Positions 31,601 through 32,282 of a stretch of 32,282 nucleotides of DNA are shown in pieces; the first letter of the stretch is position 1, and the number at the start of each line of letters is the position of its first letter. This stretch comes from Phaeobacter sp. (lineage in GTDB: Bacteria; Pseudomonadota; Alphaproteobacteria; Rhodobacterales; Rhodobacteraceae). The DNA is taken from contig NZ_JAJDWC010000083.1 of the NCBI RefSeq assembly GCF_022825805.1, forward strand, positions 1 through 32,282, given 5' to 3'. The position numbers and the translations under genes were made by a program. A model generated the notes under the pieces. It did not search any database. It saw only the letters and a list, made by a program, of their open reading frames with translations, and was not told where the DNA came from.

Positions 31601-32214
31601 TGTTCGATTGCTCCCAGACCGGCGAGATAATTGAGTAGTTCCAATAGTGGCAAACCAAGAACATTGAAATAATCGCCCTCCACTTTTGTAAACAGGCGCA
31701 CACCTTCTTCTTCGAGCTTATAGGCGCCGACAGCGTGGCGTATGCTGTCCCAATTGCGATCGATGTAGTTCCGCAGGAAGCGATCCGAACTCATTCTCAT
31801 CCGCAAGCGAACCTGCCCAACCTCTCGCCAGAGGGGTTCACCGTCGCGATAAATCACCGCGGCAGAGAGCAAGCTGTGCTGTTTTCCGCGCATTTGTTTC
31901 AACTGCTGCAGCGCGTCTTCTGGATCTTTGGGTTTTGATAACAATTTTCCATTAAAGTCTAAGACCTGATCGCAGCCCAGAACCAAGGCTCCGGGAAACT
32001 TAGAACTGACCTTGCGCGCCTTCGCCTCGGCAAGTGCATCCGCGATATCGCGCGGCGATGCATCCTCGGCAAGCAGCGCTGCTTTGATGGCCGCCTCGTC
32101 AACACGGGCGACGGATACATCAAACTCCAGGCCTGCCTGCCGCTGTAAGTGCCGGATGTAATCTCCCCAAAAGGGGCGTTTGAAATTTCCCCAGTTGGTA
32201 GCGTCCTGGGCGAT
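31597..32214 (-). CDS. maf: Maf-like nucleotide pyrophosphatase, 5' end abnormal
   Basis: The region from about 32115 down to 31597 encodes a clear Maf protein: [75 protein letters not shown] and [18 protein letters not shown]. Maf proteins hydrolyse non-canonical or canonical nucleoside triphosphates. The frame stays open up to a TAA at 32224-32226, but holds no ATG, GTG or TTG until the TTG at 31986, which would cut off the first third. The usual opening S-x-S-x-R catalytic loop is missing; in its place is [16 protein letters not shown]. Candidate starts are ATC at 32214 (AAGG nearby) or CTG. It may be a recently damaged gene, a frameshift, or a sequence artefact. The remaining 56 bases show no recognisable gene end. 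Confidence 0.6.
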   Translation of the reverse strand: MAQDATNWGNFKRPFWGDYIRHLQRQAGLEFDVSVARVDEAAIKAALLAEDASPRDIADALAEAKARKVSSKFPGALVLGCDQVLDFNGKLLSKPKDPEDALQQLKQMRGKQHSLLSAAVIYRDGEPLWREVGQVRLRMRMSSDRFLRNYIDRNWDSIRHAVGAYKLEEEGVRLFTKVEGDYFNVLGLPLLELLNYLAGLGAIEQ

Positions 32215-32282
32215 TTTTGAACCTTAAATATTCAAAAATCGAACGGGGCGCGGGCCGTTAAGCTCGAAGCTCAAGAAGAAGG

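Noticed and set aside
1..32282. Defence system, prophage, integrative element or secondary-metabolite cluster
   Set aside because: No integrase, transposase, toxin-antitoxin pair, restriction enzyme, Cas protein or biosynthetic megasynthase is present; AddAB and EVE are housekeeping here, and gene order is that of a conserved chromosome.

Overview
The window reads as chromosomal core DNA of an alphaproteobacterium of the order Rhodobacterales (Roseobacter/Rhodobacter group). The basis is near-diagnostic proteins and gene order: a RegB/SenC/RegA redox cluster with the quinone-pocket motif GGLNNPF and a RegA of typical length, a DivL-like PAS protein without kinase domains next to tsaE, the tsaE-amgK-murU-addB-addA-trxA series, and the maf-aroE-coaE-dnaQ / secB-fxsA / timA-mltA-smr block. 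G+C is moderate (by eye somewhat under 60 %). I see no tRNA, rRNA, CRISPR array, insertion sequence or prophage gene, so this is not an accessory island. The genus cannot be fixed from the sequence alone.

Layout. 1-1267 (+): end of gpsA, then a YciI-like, an EVE-domain and a DUF1761 membrane protein. 1360-4051 (mostly -): a bidirectional terminator, DUF2853, a strong terminator, ahcY, and a small exported protein. 4297-4893 (+): an HD phosphohydrolase, convergent with a minus-strand unit senC-regA-GT61 (7368 to 4896). regB is divergent from senC across 340 bp containing two dyad symmetries. 9189-19707 (+): DivL-like protein, terminator, then the overlapping genes tsaE, amgK, murU, addB, addA, followed by trxA and a terminator. 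19789-20498 (+): two tandem Lin0512-family paralogues, convergent with a DUF1127 gene. 21058-24655: hslV, a multipass membrane protein, a DM13/Tat protein on the other strand, hslU. 24735-25892 (+): a lipoprotein alpha/beta hydrolase with an unusual repeat structure over its start codon. 25899-28209 (-): smr, mltA, timA. 28325-29396 (+): fxsA, secB. 29450-32214 (-): dnaQ, coaE, aroE and a Maf-family gene whose 5' end looks abnormal.

How the parts fit together. RegB/RegA sense quinone/redox state and SenC supplies copper to cytochrome oxidase; a GT61 glycosyltransferase four bases behind regA may be carried in the same transcript. AmgK and MurU form the MurNAc salvage route of peptidoglycan recycling, and MltA releases anhydro-muropeptides that feed such recycling. 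AddAB repairs double-strand breaks. HslUV, SecB, TimA, thioredoxin and FxsA handle protein quality and envelope functions.

The most noteworthy signals are regulatory rather than a new multi-gene system: a complete CtrA-type box (TTAA-N7-TTAAC) 45 bp before the divL-like gene; a triple-repeat, mutually exclusive hairpin plus mini-ORF at the start of the lipoprotein hydrolase; paired TTTCG/CGAAA palindromes before DUF2853; a hairpin in front of ahcY whose loop could pair with the ribosome-binding site; and a maf gene with no usual start codon and no S-x-S-x-R signature.
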